Assembly (NCBI GenBank): GCA_963723455.1
Contig: CAVRQM010000005.1
Coordinates: 434,001-498,000, forward strand
DNA: 64,000 nucleotides
Reading direction: 5' to 3'
Source: CAVRQM01 sp963723455
GTDB taxonomy: Bacteria > Pseudomonadota > Alphaproteobacteria > Acetobacterales > Acetobacteraceae
The notes below the pieces were generated by a model. That model ran no database searches, was not told the DNA's origin, and saw nothing but the letters and a program-made list of their open reading frames with translations. The translations under genes and the position numbers were made by a program. Below are positions 36,454-45,691 of the stretch, piece after piece. Position 1 is the first letter of the stretch. Each line of letters opens with the position of its first letter.

Positions 36454-37741
36454 CCGCCCGCTGTCGGTCGGGCTTGCCGGCCTCGGCACCGTCGGCGGCG
36501 GCGTGCTGGCGGTGCTGCGGCAGAACGCGGCGCTGATCGCGGCGCGGGCCGGGCGGCCGATCGCGGTCGTGGCTGTCTCGGCGCGCGACCGCGAGCGCGA
36601 CCGCGGCCTGTCGCTGGCAGGGCTGCATTGGTATGACGACCCGGTGGCGCTGGCGCGGGCGCCCGGCATCGACGTGGTGGTGGAGGCGGTCGGCGGCGCC
36701 GAGGGCGCGGCGCGCGCTACGGTCGAGACGGCGCTGGATGCCGGCCGGCCGGTGGTGACCGCGAACAAGGCGCTGCTGGCGGTGCATGGGGCGGCGCTGG
36801 CGGCGCGCGCCGAGGCCGCCGGCGTGGCGCTGGCGTTCGAGGCGGCGGTGGCCGGCGGCATCCCGGCGATCAAGGCGCTGCGCGAGGGTCTTGCCGCCAA
36901 CCGCATCCTGCGCGTCGCCGGCATCCTCAACGGTACCTGCAACTACATCCTGACGGTGATGCGGGAGCGCGGGCGCGAGTTCGCCGACGTGCTGGCCGAG
37001 GCGCAGCGCCTGGGCTACGCCGAGGCGGACCCGGGAATCGACGTCGATGGCGTCGATGCGGCGCACAAGCTGGCCATCCTCGCCGCGCTGGCGTTCGGCC
37101 GGCCGGTGGCGTTCGCCGACGTGCATGTGGAGGGCATCCGTCGAGTCTCGGCGACCGACATCGCCTTCGCCGGCGAACTCGGCTACCGCATCAAGCTGCT
37201 GGGCATCGCGCGCGCTACCGAGTTGGGGATCGAGGCGCGGGTGCATCCGTGCATGGTGCCGCAGACCTCGCCGATCGCGCGCGTGGATGGGGTGTTCAAC
37301 GCGGTGGTCGCAGAAGGGGATTTCGTGGGGCGGGTGATGCTGGAAGGGCGCGGCGCCGGCGCCGGCCCGACCGCCTCGGCGGTGGTGGCCGACCTGATTG
37401 ACCTTGCGCGCGGCCGGCGGACGCCGGTCTGGGGCGCCGCCTCGGGCGCGCTGTCCGATGCGCCCTCGGTGCCGATCGAATCGCATGTCGGGGCATACTA
37501 TTTGCGACTTATGGTGGTGGACCGGCCGGGCGTGATCGCCGACGTGACCGCGGCGCTGCGCGACGCCGGCGTGTCGCTGGAGAGCATGCTGCAGCGCGGC
37601 CGCAGCCCTGGCGAGGCGGTGCCCGTGGTGCTGGTGACGCATGAGACGCGCGAGGCGGCGATGCGTGCGGCGCTGGCGCGGATCGCCGGGCTGGAGGCGG
37701 TGCTGGAGGAGCCCGCGATGATACGCATCGAACCGGCCTAG
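36446..37741 (+). CDS. hom: Homoserine dehydrogenase
   Basis: Reduces aspartate semialdehyde to homoserine on the way to threonine and methionine. The 431-residue protein has an N-terminal NAD(P) fold (GLAGLGTVGGGVLAVL), the catalytic block ILNGTCNYILTVM ... GYAEADPGIDVDGVDAAHK, and a C-terminal ACT domain (YYLRLMVVDRPGVIADVTAA) for feedback control. Start GTG at 36446, overlapping the exporter stop by eight bases. Followed after 24 bases by glpX. Confidence 0.95.
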   Translation: MTSRPLSVGLAGLGTVGGGVLAVLRQNAALIAARAGRPIAVVAVSARDRERDRGLSLAGLHWYDDPVALARAPGIDVVVEAVGGAEGAARATVETALDAGRPVVTANKALLAVHGAALAARAEAAGVALAFEAAVAGGIPAIKALREGLAANRILRVAGILNGTCNYILTVMRERGREFADVLAEAQRLGYAEADPGIDVDGVDAAHKLAILAALAFGRPVAFADVHVEGIRRVSATDIAFAGELGYRIKLLGIARATELGIEARVHPCMVPQTSPIARVDGVFNAVVAEGDFVGRVMLEGRGAGAGPTASAVVADLIDLARGRRTPVWGAASGALSDAPSVPIESHVGAYYLRLMVVDRPGVIADVTAALRDAGVSLESMLQRGRSPGEAVPVVLVTHETREAAMRAALARIAGLEAVLEEPAMIRIEPA

Positions 37742-37765
37742 AAAACGTAGTCAGGGAGCAAGCCC

Positions 37766-38770
37766 ATGCCGGCCGACACCGCCGCCGCTGAGAGCCAGCA
37801 GGACCATCAGACCGACCGTAATCTGGCGCTGGAACTGGTGCGCGTCACCGAATCCGCGGCGCTGGCGGCGAGTCGCTGGATGGGCCTCGGGCTGAAGAAC
37901 GAGGCCGACGGGGCGGCGGTCGAGGGCATGCGCCGCGCGTTCGACGCGGTCGCCATCGACGGGACCGTGGTCATCGGCGAGGGCGAGATGGACGAGGCGC
38001 CGATGCTGTATATCGGCGAGAAGGTGGGCCACGGCGGCCCCGAGATGGACATTGCGGTGGACCCGCTGGAGGGCACCACCACCACCGCCAAGGGCGGCCC
38101 CAACGCCATCGCCGTCGTCGCGCTGGCCGAGCGCGGCAATTTCCTGCATGCGCCGGACATCTACATGCAGAAGATCGCGGTGGGCGCCGATCTGCCGGCC
38201 GGCGTGGTGGACATCGATGACCCGGTGGCGCGCAACCTGCGCAGCCTGGCGCGGGCCAAGCACCGCGACGTGTCCGACTTGGTGTGCTGCATCCTGGATC
38301 GCGAGCGCCACGAGGAGCTGATCGCCCGCGTGCGCGAGGCCGGCGCGCGGATCATGCTGCTCGATCAGGGCGACGTGGCCGCAGTGATCGCCACCACCGA
38401 GCCGGATAGCGGCGTGGACATCTACATGGGATCCGGTGGCGCGCCGGAGGGCGTGCTGGCGGCGGCCGCGCTGCGCTGCACCGGCGGGCAGATGCAGGGA
38501 CGGCTGCTGTACGAGGACGAGGCGCAGCGCGAGCGGGCGCGCAGCATGGGCGTGATCGACCCCAACCGGGTATTCACCGCCGCCGACATGGCGCGCGGCA
38601 ACGTCATGTTCGCCGCGACCGGCGTCACCGGCGGCCCGCTGCTGCGCGGCGTGCGCCGCTTCGGCCAGGGCGCCATCACCCATTCGATCGTCATGCGGAG
38701 CAAGTCCGGTACCGTGCGGACCATCGAGGCGCGGCACAATTTCGCGACCAAGACCTGGGCAACGGGCTAA
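37766..38770 (+). CDS. glpX: Class II fructose-1,6-bisphosphatase
   Basis: Gluconeogenic phosphatase (fructose-1,6-bisphosphate to fructose-6-phosphate) of the GlpX family, 334 residues. Diagnostic segments are ESAALAASRWMGLG, GEGEMDEAPMLYIGE, DPLEGTTTTAKGGPNA and MGSGGAPEGVLAAAALRC. The hom-glpX-recJ order is conserved in acetic acid bacteria and relatives. A purine-rich site (AGGGAG, about 37752-37757) precedes the ATG. Confidence 0.95.
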   Translation: MPADTAAAESQQDHQTDRNLALELVRVTESAALAASRWMGLGLKNEADGAAVEGMRRAFDAVAIDGTVVIGEGEMDEAPMLYIGEKVGHGGPEMDIAVDPLEGTTTTAKGGPNAIAVVALAERGNFLHAPDIYMQKIAVGADLPAGVVDIDDPVARNLRSLARAKHRDVSDLVCCILDRERHEELIARVREAGARIMLLDQGDVAAVIATTEPDSGVDIYMGSGGAPEGVLAAAALRCTGGQMQGRLLYEDEAQRERARSMGVIDPNRVFTAADMARGNVMFAATGVTGGPLLRGVRRFGQGAITHSIVMRSKSGTVRTIEARHNFATKTWATG

Positions 38771-38778
38771 GCCGGGAT

Positions 38779-40572
38779 TTGCGCTTGAGTGTGTCGTCGC
38801 CGGCTCTCGACGCGCCGGTATTGGGCGTGGCCGGCAGCCTGTCCGGCCGCCGCTGGGTGTGGCGTCGCGCCGAGGACCGGGTGGGGCTGGGAATTGCGCA
38901 GCGGTTCGAGCTGCCCGAGATCGTCGGCCGGCTGCTCGCCGCGCGTGGCATCGAAGCCGACGATGCCGCCGATTTCCTGGCGCCGACGCTGCGCGCCCTG
39001 CTGCCCGACCCGTCGGTGCTGGCCGACATGGCCGAAGCGGCCGGGCGTCTGGCCGCGGCCGTGCGCGCCGGCGAGACGGTCGCGGTGTTCGGCGATTACG
39101 ACGTGGATGGCGCGTGTAGCGCCGCCCTGATGGTCTCCGCCCTGCGCCGTCTCGGCTGCACCGTGCTGAGCCATGTCCCTGACCGCATCACCGAGGGCTA
39201 CGGTCCCAATGCCCCGGCGCTGGCGGCGCTGGTGGCGGGCGGGGCGCGGCTGATCGTCTGCGTCGATTGCGGCACGGCCGCCGCCGACGTGCTGGCGTCG
39301 GTGCGCGGGCAGGCGGATGTGGTGGTGCTGGACCACCACGCCTGCGAGGGCTTGCCGCCTGCAATCGTCGCCACGGTGAACCCGAACCGGCTGGACTGCA
39401 CGTCCGGCCTCGGATCGCTGTGCGCGGCGGCGGTGACGTTCCTGACGCTGGTGGCGACGGTGCGCGCCCTGCGCCGCGCCGGCTGGTTCGCCGGGCGGCC
39501 CGAGCCGGACCTGCTGGGCCTGCTCGACCTGGTGGCGCTGGCGACCGTGTGCGACGTGATGCCGCTGACCGGGCTGAACCGGGCGCTGGTGGTGCAGGGC
39601 CTGCGGATCATGGCCCGGCGCGCCCGGCCGGGAATCGCCGCCCTGCTGGACGTGGCGCAGGTGCGCGAGGCGCCCACCGCCATGTCGCTCGGCTTCGCCC
39701 TGGGTCCGCGCATCAACGCCGCCGGGCGCATCGACGAGGCCGGGCTAGGGCTGCGCCTGCTGCTGACCGAGGACGCGATCGAGGCGCGCCGGCTGGCCGA
39801 ACAGCTCGACGGCATCAACCGCCAGCGTCAGACCGTGGAAGCCGGGATGCTGGACGCGGCCCTGCGCGAAGGCGCGGAGCAGGCGTCGTCCGGCCGCGCC
39901 GTGCTGCTGGTGGCGGGACAGGGCTGGCATCCCGGCGTGGTCGGCATCGTCGCGGGACGGCTGCGAGAGCGGCTGAACCGGCCGGCCTGCGTCGCCGCCA
40001 TCAATGACGGGGTCGCGAAGGGGTCGGGACGCTCGGTGCCCGGTCTGGATCTCGGGGCGGCGGTGATCGGCGCGCGGCAGCGCGGGCTGCTGGCGACCGG
40101 TGGCGGGCACGCGATGGCGGCCGGCTTTTCGCTGCCCGAATCGGCGCTGGCGGCCTTTCACGCGCATCTGTGCGACCGCCTGGCCGCCGCCGCGCTGCTG
40201 CCCGCCGCCGCCGATCTGCCGGTCGAGGGCACGCTGGCTGTCGCCGGCTGCACCGCCGAGACGGCCGGCCATCTTGCGCGCCTGTCGCCATTCGGCCCCG
40301 GCAATGAGGAGCCGATGCTGGCCGTGCCGCGCGCCCGCATCGTGCGCGCCGACCGGGTCGGGCGGGAGCTGACCACGATCCGCGCCTTCGTCGAGGGCGA
40401 CGACGGCGCGCGGCTGAAGGCGATCATGTTCCGCGCCCGCGACGGCGCGGTGGCCGAGGCGCTGCTTTCGCGCGCCGGCGAGCCGCTGCACCTGGCGGGG
40501 CATCTGCGCGCGGAGACCTGGAACGGCTCGGTCGCCGCCGGCTTTTTCATCGCCGACGCGGCGCGGGCCTGA
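38779..40572 (+). CDS. recJ: Single-stranded-DNA-specific exonuclease RecJ
   Basis: A 5'-3' single-strand exonuclease for recombination and repair. The 597-residue protein has the DHH-family motifs: FGDYDVDGACSAAL, VCVDCGTAA, LDHHACEGLPPA, LALATVCDVMPL, and the DHHA1 part with GWHPGVVGIVAGRL and ATGGGHAMAAGFSL. The first in-frame start is TTG at 38779; TTG 38785 and GTG 38791 are alternatives. It lies only eight bases after glpX. Confidence 0.93.
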   Translation: MRLSVSSPALDAPVLGVAGSLSGRRWVWRRAEDRVGLGIAQRFELPEIVGRLLAARGIEADDAADFLAPTLRALLPDPSVLADMAEAAGRLAAAVRAGETVAVFGDYDVDGACSAALMVSALRRLGCTVLSHVPDRITEGYGPNAPALAALVAGGARLIVCVDCGTAAADVLASVRGQADVVVLDHHACEGLPPAIVATVNPNRLDCTSGLGSLCAAAVTFLTLVATVRALRRAGWFAGRPEPDLLGLLDLVALATVCDVMPLTGLNRALVVQGLRIMARRARPGIAALLDVAQVREAPTAMSLGFALGPRINAAGRIDEAGLGLRLLLTEDAIEARRLAEQLDGINRQRQTVEAGMLDAALREGAEQASSGRAVLLVAGQGWHPGVVGIVAGRLRERLNRPACVAAINDGVAKGSGRSVPGLDLGAAVIGARQRGLLATGGGHAMAAGFSLPESALAAFHAHLCDRLAAAALLPAAADLPVEGTLAVAGCTAETAGHLARLSPFGPGNEEPMLAVPRARIVRADRVGRELTTIRAFVEGDDGARLKAIMFRARDGAVAEALLSRAGEPLHLAGHLRAETWNGSVAAGFFIADAARA

Positions 40573-40586
40573 AAGCCGCCCGTTTC

Positions 40587-40802
40587 TCAGCCGGGTGGTA
40601 CCGGCCGGCGCGTCCGACGCTGGCGCGGCGGCGGCGCTGTCTCGGGCCGCGCGAACGGGTGCAGCACGCGATGCACGATGCGTCCCATTACCCGGTTCAC
40701 CCGATGCACGCCGAGGAAATACCAAGTGAAGGCGAGCGCCCAGAACACCGCTGCCACCAGCCCGAGGATCAGGCTGGAGCGTCCGCTGCCGATGACTACC
40801 AT
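40587..40802 (-). CDS. Small single-pass membrane protein
   Basis: A 71-residue protein with one strong helix (SLILGLVAAVFWALAFTWYFL) followed by a basic, proline-rich cytoplasmic tail. Its ATG at 40802 lies inside the last codons of glcB (7-base overlap), suggesting coupling. Function unknown. Convergent with recJ. Confidence 0.55.
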   Translation of the reverse strand: MVVIGSGRSSLILGLVAAVFWALAFTWYFLGVHRVNRVMGRIVHRVLHPFARPETAPPPRQRRTRRPVPPG

Positions 40803-42985
40803 GGCGTTGCTGTTCCCGTTCCCCGAGCCTTGGCCTCGCGCCGCCGTGCCGTGAGCAGGAACTCGGTGTAGCCGTTCGGCTGCGCGGCGCCCGCGAACAC
40901 CAGCTCGCAGGCGGCGCGAAAGGCCAGACCGTCGAACCCGGGCGCCATCGGACGATAGGCCGGATCGCCACGGTTCTGTGAGTCCACCATCGCCGCCATC
41001 CGCCGCAGCGCCGCGTTCACCTCCGCCTCGCTGACCACGCCATGCGCCAGCCAGTTGGCGATATGCTGGCTGCTGATGCGCAACGTCGCGCGATCCTCCA
41101 TCAGACCGACATCGTGGATGTCGGGGACTTTCGAGCAGCCGATGCCCTGGTCGATCCAGCGCACCACGTAGCCCAGCAGGCTTTGCGCGTTGTTCTCCAG
41201 CTCCTCGCGCACCTCGGCGTCCGACCAGTTGCGACGGTCGGCCAGCGGCAGGTCGAGCATCCGCACGCGCGGCATCGGCGGGCGTCGGGCCAGTTCCGCC
41301 TGGCGCGCGGCTACATCGATTTGATGGTAGTGCAGGGCGTGCAGCGTCGCCGCCTTGGGCGACGGCACCCAGGCGGTGTTGGCGCCGGCCTGCGGATGCG
41401 CGGCCTTGGCCGCCAGCATGTCCGCCATCCGCTCCGGCGCCGCCCACATGCCCTTGCCGATCTGGCCACGACCGGGCAGGCCGCTGCGCAGCCCGGAATC
41501 CACGTTGCTGTCCTCATAGGCGGCGAGCCAGGCCGCGTCCTTCATCGCCGACTTGCGCACCACCGGGCCGGCGCGCATCGCGGTGTGGATCTCGTCGCCG
41601 GTGCGGTCCAGGAAGCCGGTGTTGATGAACACGACGCGGCTGGACGCCGCGGCGATGCAGGCCGGCAGGTTCAGGCTGGTGCGCCGCTCCTCGTCCATGA
41701 TGCCGATCTTCAGCGTGTCGCGCGCCAGGCCCAGCAGGTCCTCCACATCGCCAAGCAGGTCGCGTGCCAGCGCGACCTCCTCCGGCCCGTGCAGCTTGGG
41801 CTTGACGACATAGACCGACCCGGCGCGGCTGTTGCGGATCCCGGCGGTGCCGCGGCCACGCAGGTCGTGCAGCGCGATCAGCGCGCCCACCGCGCAATCC
41901 AGCACCGTCTCGAACGTCTGGCGCCCATCCGCCTCGCGCACCGCGTCGGTGGTCATGTGGTGCCCCACGGTGCGCAGCAGCAGCAGGCTGCGCCCGGGCA
42001 GCGTGAGCGTCCCGCCGCCGGGCGTCGCATAATGCCGGTCCGGGTTCAGCCGGCGCTCGACACTGCGGCCGCTTTTGTCGAACCGCGCGACCAGCGTGCC
42101 CAGCATCAGGCCGAGCCAGTTACGATAGACGAGCACCTTGTCGGCAGCATCGACGGTGGCGACGCTGTCCTCCAGATCGACGATCGTGCTGACCGCCGCC
42201 TCCAGCTCGACATCGGCCAGCCCGGCGGGGTCGTCGCGTCCGATCGGGTGGGCGCGGTCCAGCACCAGCTCGACATGCAGGCCGTGGTGGCCCAGCAGCA
42301 CGCGCGCCGGCTCGGCGGCGTCGCCAACCCAGCCCGCGAGCTGCGCGGGGTCGGCGAGCGCGACCCCCGCCGCCGTGACCAGCGCGCCGTCTCGGATCGC
42401 ATAACCGGTGGCCTGCGCGTGGCTGCCCGCCGAGAGCGGCGCGATCTGGTCGAGCAGCGCCTTGGCGCGCGCCGCCACCCGCGCGCCGCGCGCGGGGTCG
42501 TATTCGCCCGACGGAACAGGGCCGGAAATCGCGTCGGTGCCGTACAGCGCGTCATACAGGCTGCCCCAGCGCGCATTCGCGGCGTTCAGCGCATATCGCG
42601 CATTGCTGGCCGGCACGACAAGCTGCGGCCCGGCGATGCGGGCGATCTCGTCATCGACGGTCGCGGTGGTCACCGTAACCGCGTCCGGCTCGGGCGCCAG
42701 ATAGCCGATGCCGGCGAGGAACGCGGCATAGGCGTACGGATCGTGGTCCTGGCCGCGCCGCGCATCGTGCCAGGCGTCGATCTGCGCCTGCAGCACGTCG
42801 CGGCGCGCGAGCAGGGCAGCGTTGCGCGGAGCGAAGCGGGCGAGCAGGCGGGCAAGGCCGGACCAGAAGGCGGCGGCTTCGATCCCGGTGCCGGGCAGCG
42901 CCTCGGCTTCGATGAAGGCGCGCAGTTCAGGCGCCACGGTCAGCGACGGCACGCCAGTCTCAGCCATTACGCCAGTCTCAGCCAT
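40796..42985 (-). CDS. glcB: Malate synthase G
   Basis: Condenses glyoxylate and acetyl-CoA to malate. About 729 residues, the normal isoform G length. Conserved blocks include ATVDDEIARIAGPQLVVP, NARWGSLYDALYGTD, the catalytic region TIVDLEDSVATVDAADK and YVVKPKLHGPEEVALA, GIMDEERRTSLNL and the C-terminal WIDQGIGCSKVPDI. No isocitrate lyase is nearby, so it may serve glycolate/glyoxylate use or a distant glyoxylate shunt. An 18-base tandem duplication repeats MAETGV at the start, giving two possible ATGs (42985, 42967). Confidence 0.94.
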   Translation of the reverse strand: MAETGVMAETGVPSLTVAPELRAFIEAEALPGTGIEAAAFWSGLARLLARFAPRNAALLARRDVLQAQIDAWHDARRGQDHDPYAYAAFLAGIGYLAPEPDAVTVTTATVDDEIARIAGPQLVVPASNARYALNAANARWGSLYDALYGTDAISGPVPSGEYDPARGARVAARAKALLDQIAPLSAGSHAQATGYAIRDGALVTAAGVALADPAQLAGWVGDAAEPARVLLGHHGLHVELVLDRAHPIGRDDPAGLADVELEAAVSTIVDLEDSVATVDAADKVLVYRNWLGLMLGTLVARFDKSGRSVERRLNPDRHYATPGGGTLTLPGRSLLLLRTVGHHMTTDAVREADGRQTFETVLDCAVGALIALHDLRGRGTAGIRNSRAGSVYVVKPKLHGPEEVALARDLLGDVEDLLGLARDTLKIGIMDEERRTSLNLPACIAAASSRVVFINTGFLDRTGDEIHTAMRAGPVVRKSAMKDAAWLAAYEDSNVDSGLRSGLPGRGQIGKGMWAAPERMADMLAAKAAHPQAGANTAWVPSPKAATLHALHYHQIDVAARQAELARRPPMPRVRMLDLPLADRRNWSDAEVREELENNAQSLLGYVVRWIDQGIGCSKVPDIHDVGLMEDRATLRISSQHIANWLAHGVVSEAEVNAALRRMAAMVDSQNRGDPAYRPMAPGFDGLAFRAACELVFAGAAQPNGYTEFLLTARRREAKARGTGTATPW

Positions 42986-42986
42986 A
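42951..42986. repeat. 18-base tandem duplication across the glcB start codon
   Basis: Positions 42951-42968 and 42969-42986 are identical except for the last base. Each copy encodes MAETGV, so the glcB start codon is duplicated in frame. Confidence 0.85.
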
Positions 42987-43109
42987 CGGAACCATCCTCT
43001 GCAGCCTCGGCATTGCGGCGTCCCGCGAATAGCCGGTTGCCGGGTGCCGGAGAAGTCCGCACCCTGCAACGATGACGGTTCAGCGTCACTCCGGTTCGAT
43101 ACGAATACG

Positions 43110-43937
43110 ATGACCGCGCCGGTGCTGGCTTTGGTGCTGGGTGCGGCGGTGCTGCACGCCGGGTGGAACACCCTGCTGCGCGGCGGCGCCGACCGGGCGT
43201 GGACGATGCTGGTGATGACGCTGACTTTGGCGCTGACCTGCGCGGCGGCGTTGCCGTTCATCGGCGGCCCCGGGCCAGCCGCCTGGCGGTTCGCCTTCCT
43301 GTCCGCCCTGATCCACATCGCCTATAACCTGTTCCTGCTGCGCACCTACCGGCGCGGCGATTTCGGCCAGACCTATCCGATCGCCCGCGGCTCCTCCCCG
43401 GTCCTGGTGACGCTGGGCGCGGCGCTGTTCGCGGGCGAGCATCTGCAGCCGGCCAGCATCGCCGGGGTCCTGCTGGTCTCGGGCGGCATCGTGGTGCTGG
43501 CGGTCCGCCGCCGCCAGCCGGTCCTGGCCAGCCTGCCGGCGGCGCTGGCGACCGGGTGCTGCATCGGCGCCTATAGCGTGGCCGACGGGCTGGGCGTGCG
43601 CGCGGCCACTGTTCCGCTCGCCTATCTCGCCTGGTCCGAGATGCTCGGCTCGGCGATGACCGCGGCGGTCCTGCTCGCGATCCCGCGTGTGCGCCGGGTG
43701 CGCGCGCCGCCGGGCGAGTTGCTCCGTGCGGCGGCTGGCGGCATCGCCTCACTGGTCGCCTACGGCGTGGTGATCTGGGCGATGCACGTCGCCCCGATGG
43801 GCGCGGTCTCGGCGCTGCGCGAGACCAGCGTGGTGTTCGCCGCCCTGTTCGGCCGGCTGTTCCTGCACGAGACGCTGACCCGGCAGCGAGTCGCCGCCTG
43901 CGTGGTGATCGCCTGCGGCGCGGCCTTCCTGGGCTGA
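43110..43937 (+). CDS. EamA/DMT-family transporter
   Basis: A 275-residue, ten-helix drug/metabolite transporter. It shows the two EamA repeats (VLHAGWNTLLRGGADRAWTM in the first; AYSVADGLGVRAATVPLAYL and ETSVVFAALFGRLFLHE in the second). The substrate is unknown. Divergent from glcB over 124 bases. Its 3' end faces a second EamA gene on the opposite strand. Confidence 0.85.
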   Translation: MTAPVLALVLGAAVLHAGWNTLLRGGADRAWTMLVMTLTLALTCAAALPFIGGPGPAAWRFAFLSALIHIAYNLFLLRTYRRGDFGQTYPIARGSSPVLVTLGAALFAGEHLQPASIAGVLLVSGGIVVLAVRRRQPVLASLPAALATGCCIGAYSVADGLGVRAATVPLAYLAWSEMLGSAMTAAVLLAIPRVRRVRAPPGELLRAAAGGIASLVAYGVVIWAMHVAPMGAVSALRETSVVFAALFGRLFLHETLTRQRVAACVVIACGAAFLG

Positions 43938-43977
43938 CGCCAGCGGCCGCTCGCGGCGACGACGCGGACCGCCGGCA

Positions 43978-44859
43978 CCGCCGAGGCGGTCGGCGACCAG
44001 CGCGCCGGCGATCACCAGGATGGCGGCGGGAATTCAGCGCGGGGCTGGCGCGCGCCTGTCCGAAGCCGATCAGCAGCAGCGTCGAGAGCAGCGGCGCGAG
44101 ATAGGCCAGCGCGCCCAGCACCGGCAGCCGGCCGCGCTTGGTGGCGAAATCCCAGGCGAAGAACGCCAGCCCGACCGGCCCCGCGCCGAGCCCCAGGATG
44201 GCCGCCCATTGCCGCCCGTCCGGCATGACCGGATGCTCAAACAGCGCGGCACATGCGGCGCCGGCCAGCGCCACCGCGGCGCAGATGCCGGCGATCGCCT
44301 CGCTTGGCTGCCCGGCAAATCGACGGTTGGCGACCGAGTAGCCCGACCAGACCAGCGCGCAGCCCAGCGCCGCGGTATCCCCTAGCGCCCGGCTGCCCGC
44401 CGCCGGGGCGGCACCTTGATGCAATATCAGCGCCGCGCCGGACAGACCCAGCGCGGCCCCGGCGAGATGCCCGATGCGCAGCCCGGCGCCGGGCAGCAGG
44501 GCGGCGAACAGCACGATCAGCAGCGGCCAGAGATAGGCGATCAGGCTCGCCTCGGCCGGCGGCGCATTGCCGAGCGCCAGGAAATACAGCGCGTGATAGG
44601 CGAACAGCCCGCAGAACCCCAGCGCCCAGGCCGGAAACGGCAGCGCCAGCCGCGCCAGCGCCGCGCGCCCGCGCACGGCCAGCAGCCCCAGGCCGCCGCA
44701 TGCGGCCACCGCGAAGGTCAGCGCCAGCAGCTCGAACGGCGGCAGGCCGCGCGCTTCGGTGGTCAGCAGGGCGAGCGAGGACCAGAGCAGGATCGCCGCC
44801 GCCCCGGCCAACGTCGCCGTGCCGGCGGCTGCGTTGGCCGCATCCGGATTCGTGCTCAC
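43978..44859 (-). CDS. EamA/DMT-family transporter (3' end frameshifted)
   Basis: A ten-helix EamA transporter starting at GTG 44859. The frame is clear from LAGAAAILLWSSLALL through YLAPLLSTLLLIGFGQARASPAL. It is then lost at an AATT near 44031-44034; dropping one T restores the expected last helix PAAILVIAGALVADRL. No stop appears soon after in that frame, so the true 3' end is unresolved and the coordinate here is approximate. Not closely similar in sequence to the convergent EamA gene. Substrate unknown. Confidence 0.75.
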
Positions 44860-44925
44860 ACGTATGTCCTGTGCCGATGGCCGCCCCTGATGCCATGCGA
44901 CCGGGCGATGGCGTAGTCTGGCGCT

Positions 44926-45691
44926 GTGGTACGAGTGTGGCCCCTGGTCCTTCTGCTGACGGTTGGAGCGATGCTGCAGGAGCCGGCCAGCGCCGCCCGC
45001 GTCGTGTCGCTCAACCTGTGCGCCGACGACTATCTGCTGACCCTCGCGCCGGAGCAGGCGGCGGGCGTCACCGCGCTGGCGCGCGACCCGGCGCTGTCGG
45101 TGGCGACGGCGCAGGCGGCGCGGGTGCCTGCGGTGCGGGCCGACCCCGAGGCGGTGCTGGCGCTGCATCCCGATCTGGTGCTCGCCGCCGATTATGGCGC
45201 GCAGGCGACCTTGGCGGCGCTGCAGCGGCAGGGCGTGCGGATCGAGCGGATCGGCCTGCCCGACAGCTTCGCCGCCATCCGCGCCGAGACGGCCCGCATC
45301 GCCGCCCTGCTCGGCCAGCCGGCGCGCGGCGCCGCGGCGGTGGCGGCGATGGATCGCGAGCTGGCGGGCGTCACGCCGCGGCGGTCCACGCGGGCGTTGC
45401 TGCTGGAGCCGCGCGGCTGGACCGACGGGCCGGAACTCGCCGGGGGCCGCGGTGCTGCGCGCGGCCGGGTTCGCGGTCGCGGGCGACGGGCGGCAATGGC
45501 CGCTGGAGGCGATCGCCGCGCATCGGCCCGACCTGCTGGTGGCGCCGCAGGCGCCGGGGTTTCCGTCGCTGGCGACCGACCTGCTGGCCCATCCCGTGCT
45601 GCGCGGCATCCCCCGCGCGACAATCCCGCCGGCGCTGCTGATCTGCGGCGGTCCGTGGACGGCGCGCGCGGTGGCGATGCTGGCGCGATGA
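44926..45691 (+). CDS. Cobalamin/iron-chelate-type periplasmic binding protein (BtuF-like; frameshifted)
   Basis: Periplasmic binding protein of the BtuF/FhuD fold with a Sec signal (PLVLLLTVGAML to ASA). It has the conserved start RVVSLNLCADDYLLTLAPEQ, then ALHPDLVLAADYGAQATLAAL. The frame breaks at a five-G run (45442-45446) where four Gs would give PELAGAAVLRAAGF. It continues as ERHRPDLL-type sequence (AAHRPDLLVAPQAPGFPSLA) to the stop at 45691. Start GTG. The permease start overlaps by ATGA. The neighbouring adenosyltransferase points to B12 as substrate. Confidence 0.78.

Noticed and set aside
41042..43075. A 677-residue plus-strand open frame opposite malate synthase
   Set aside because: Composition is typical of antisense to a GC-rich gene, with no signal, start site or domain.
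44860..44925. A cobalamin riboswitch ahead of the B12 operon
   Set aside because: The gap is only 66 bases and lacks the conserved B12 box, so it is too short and does not match.
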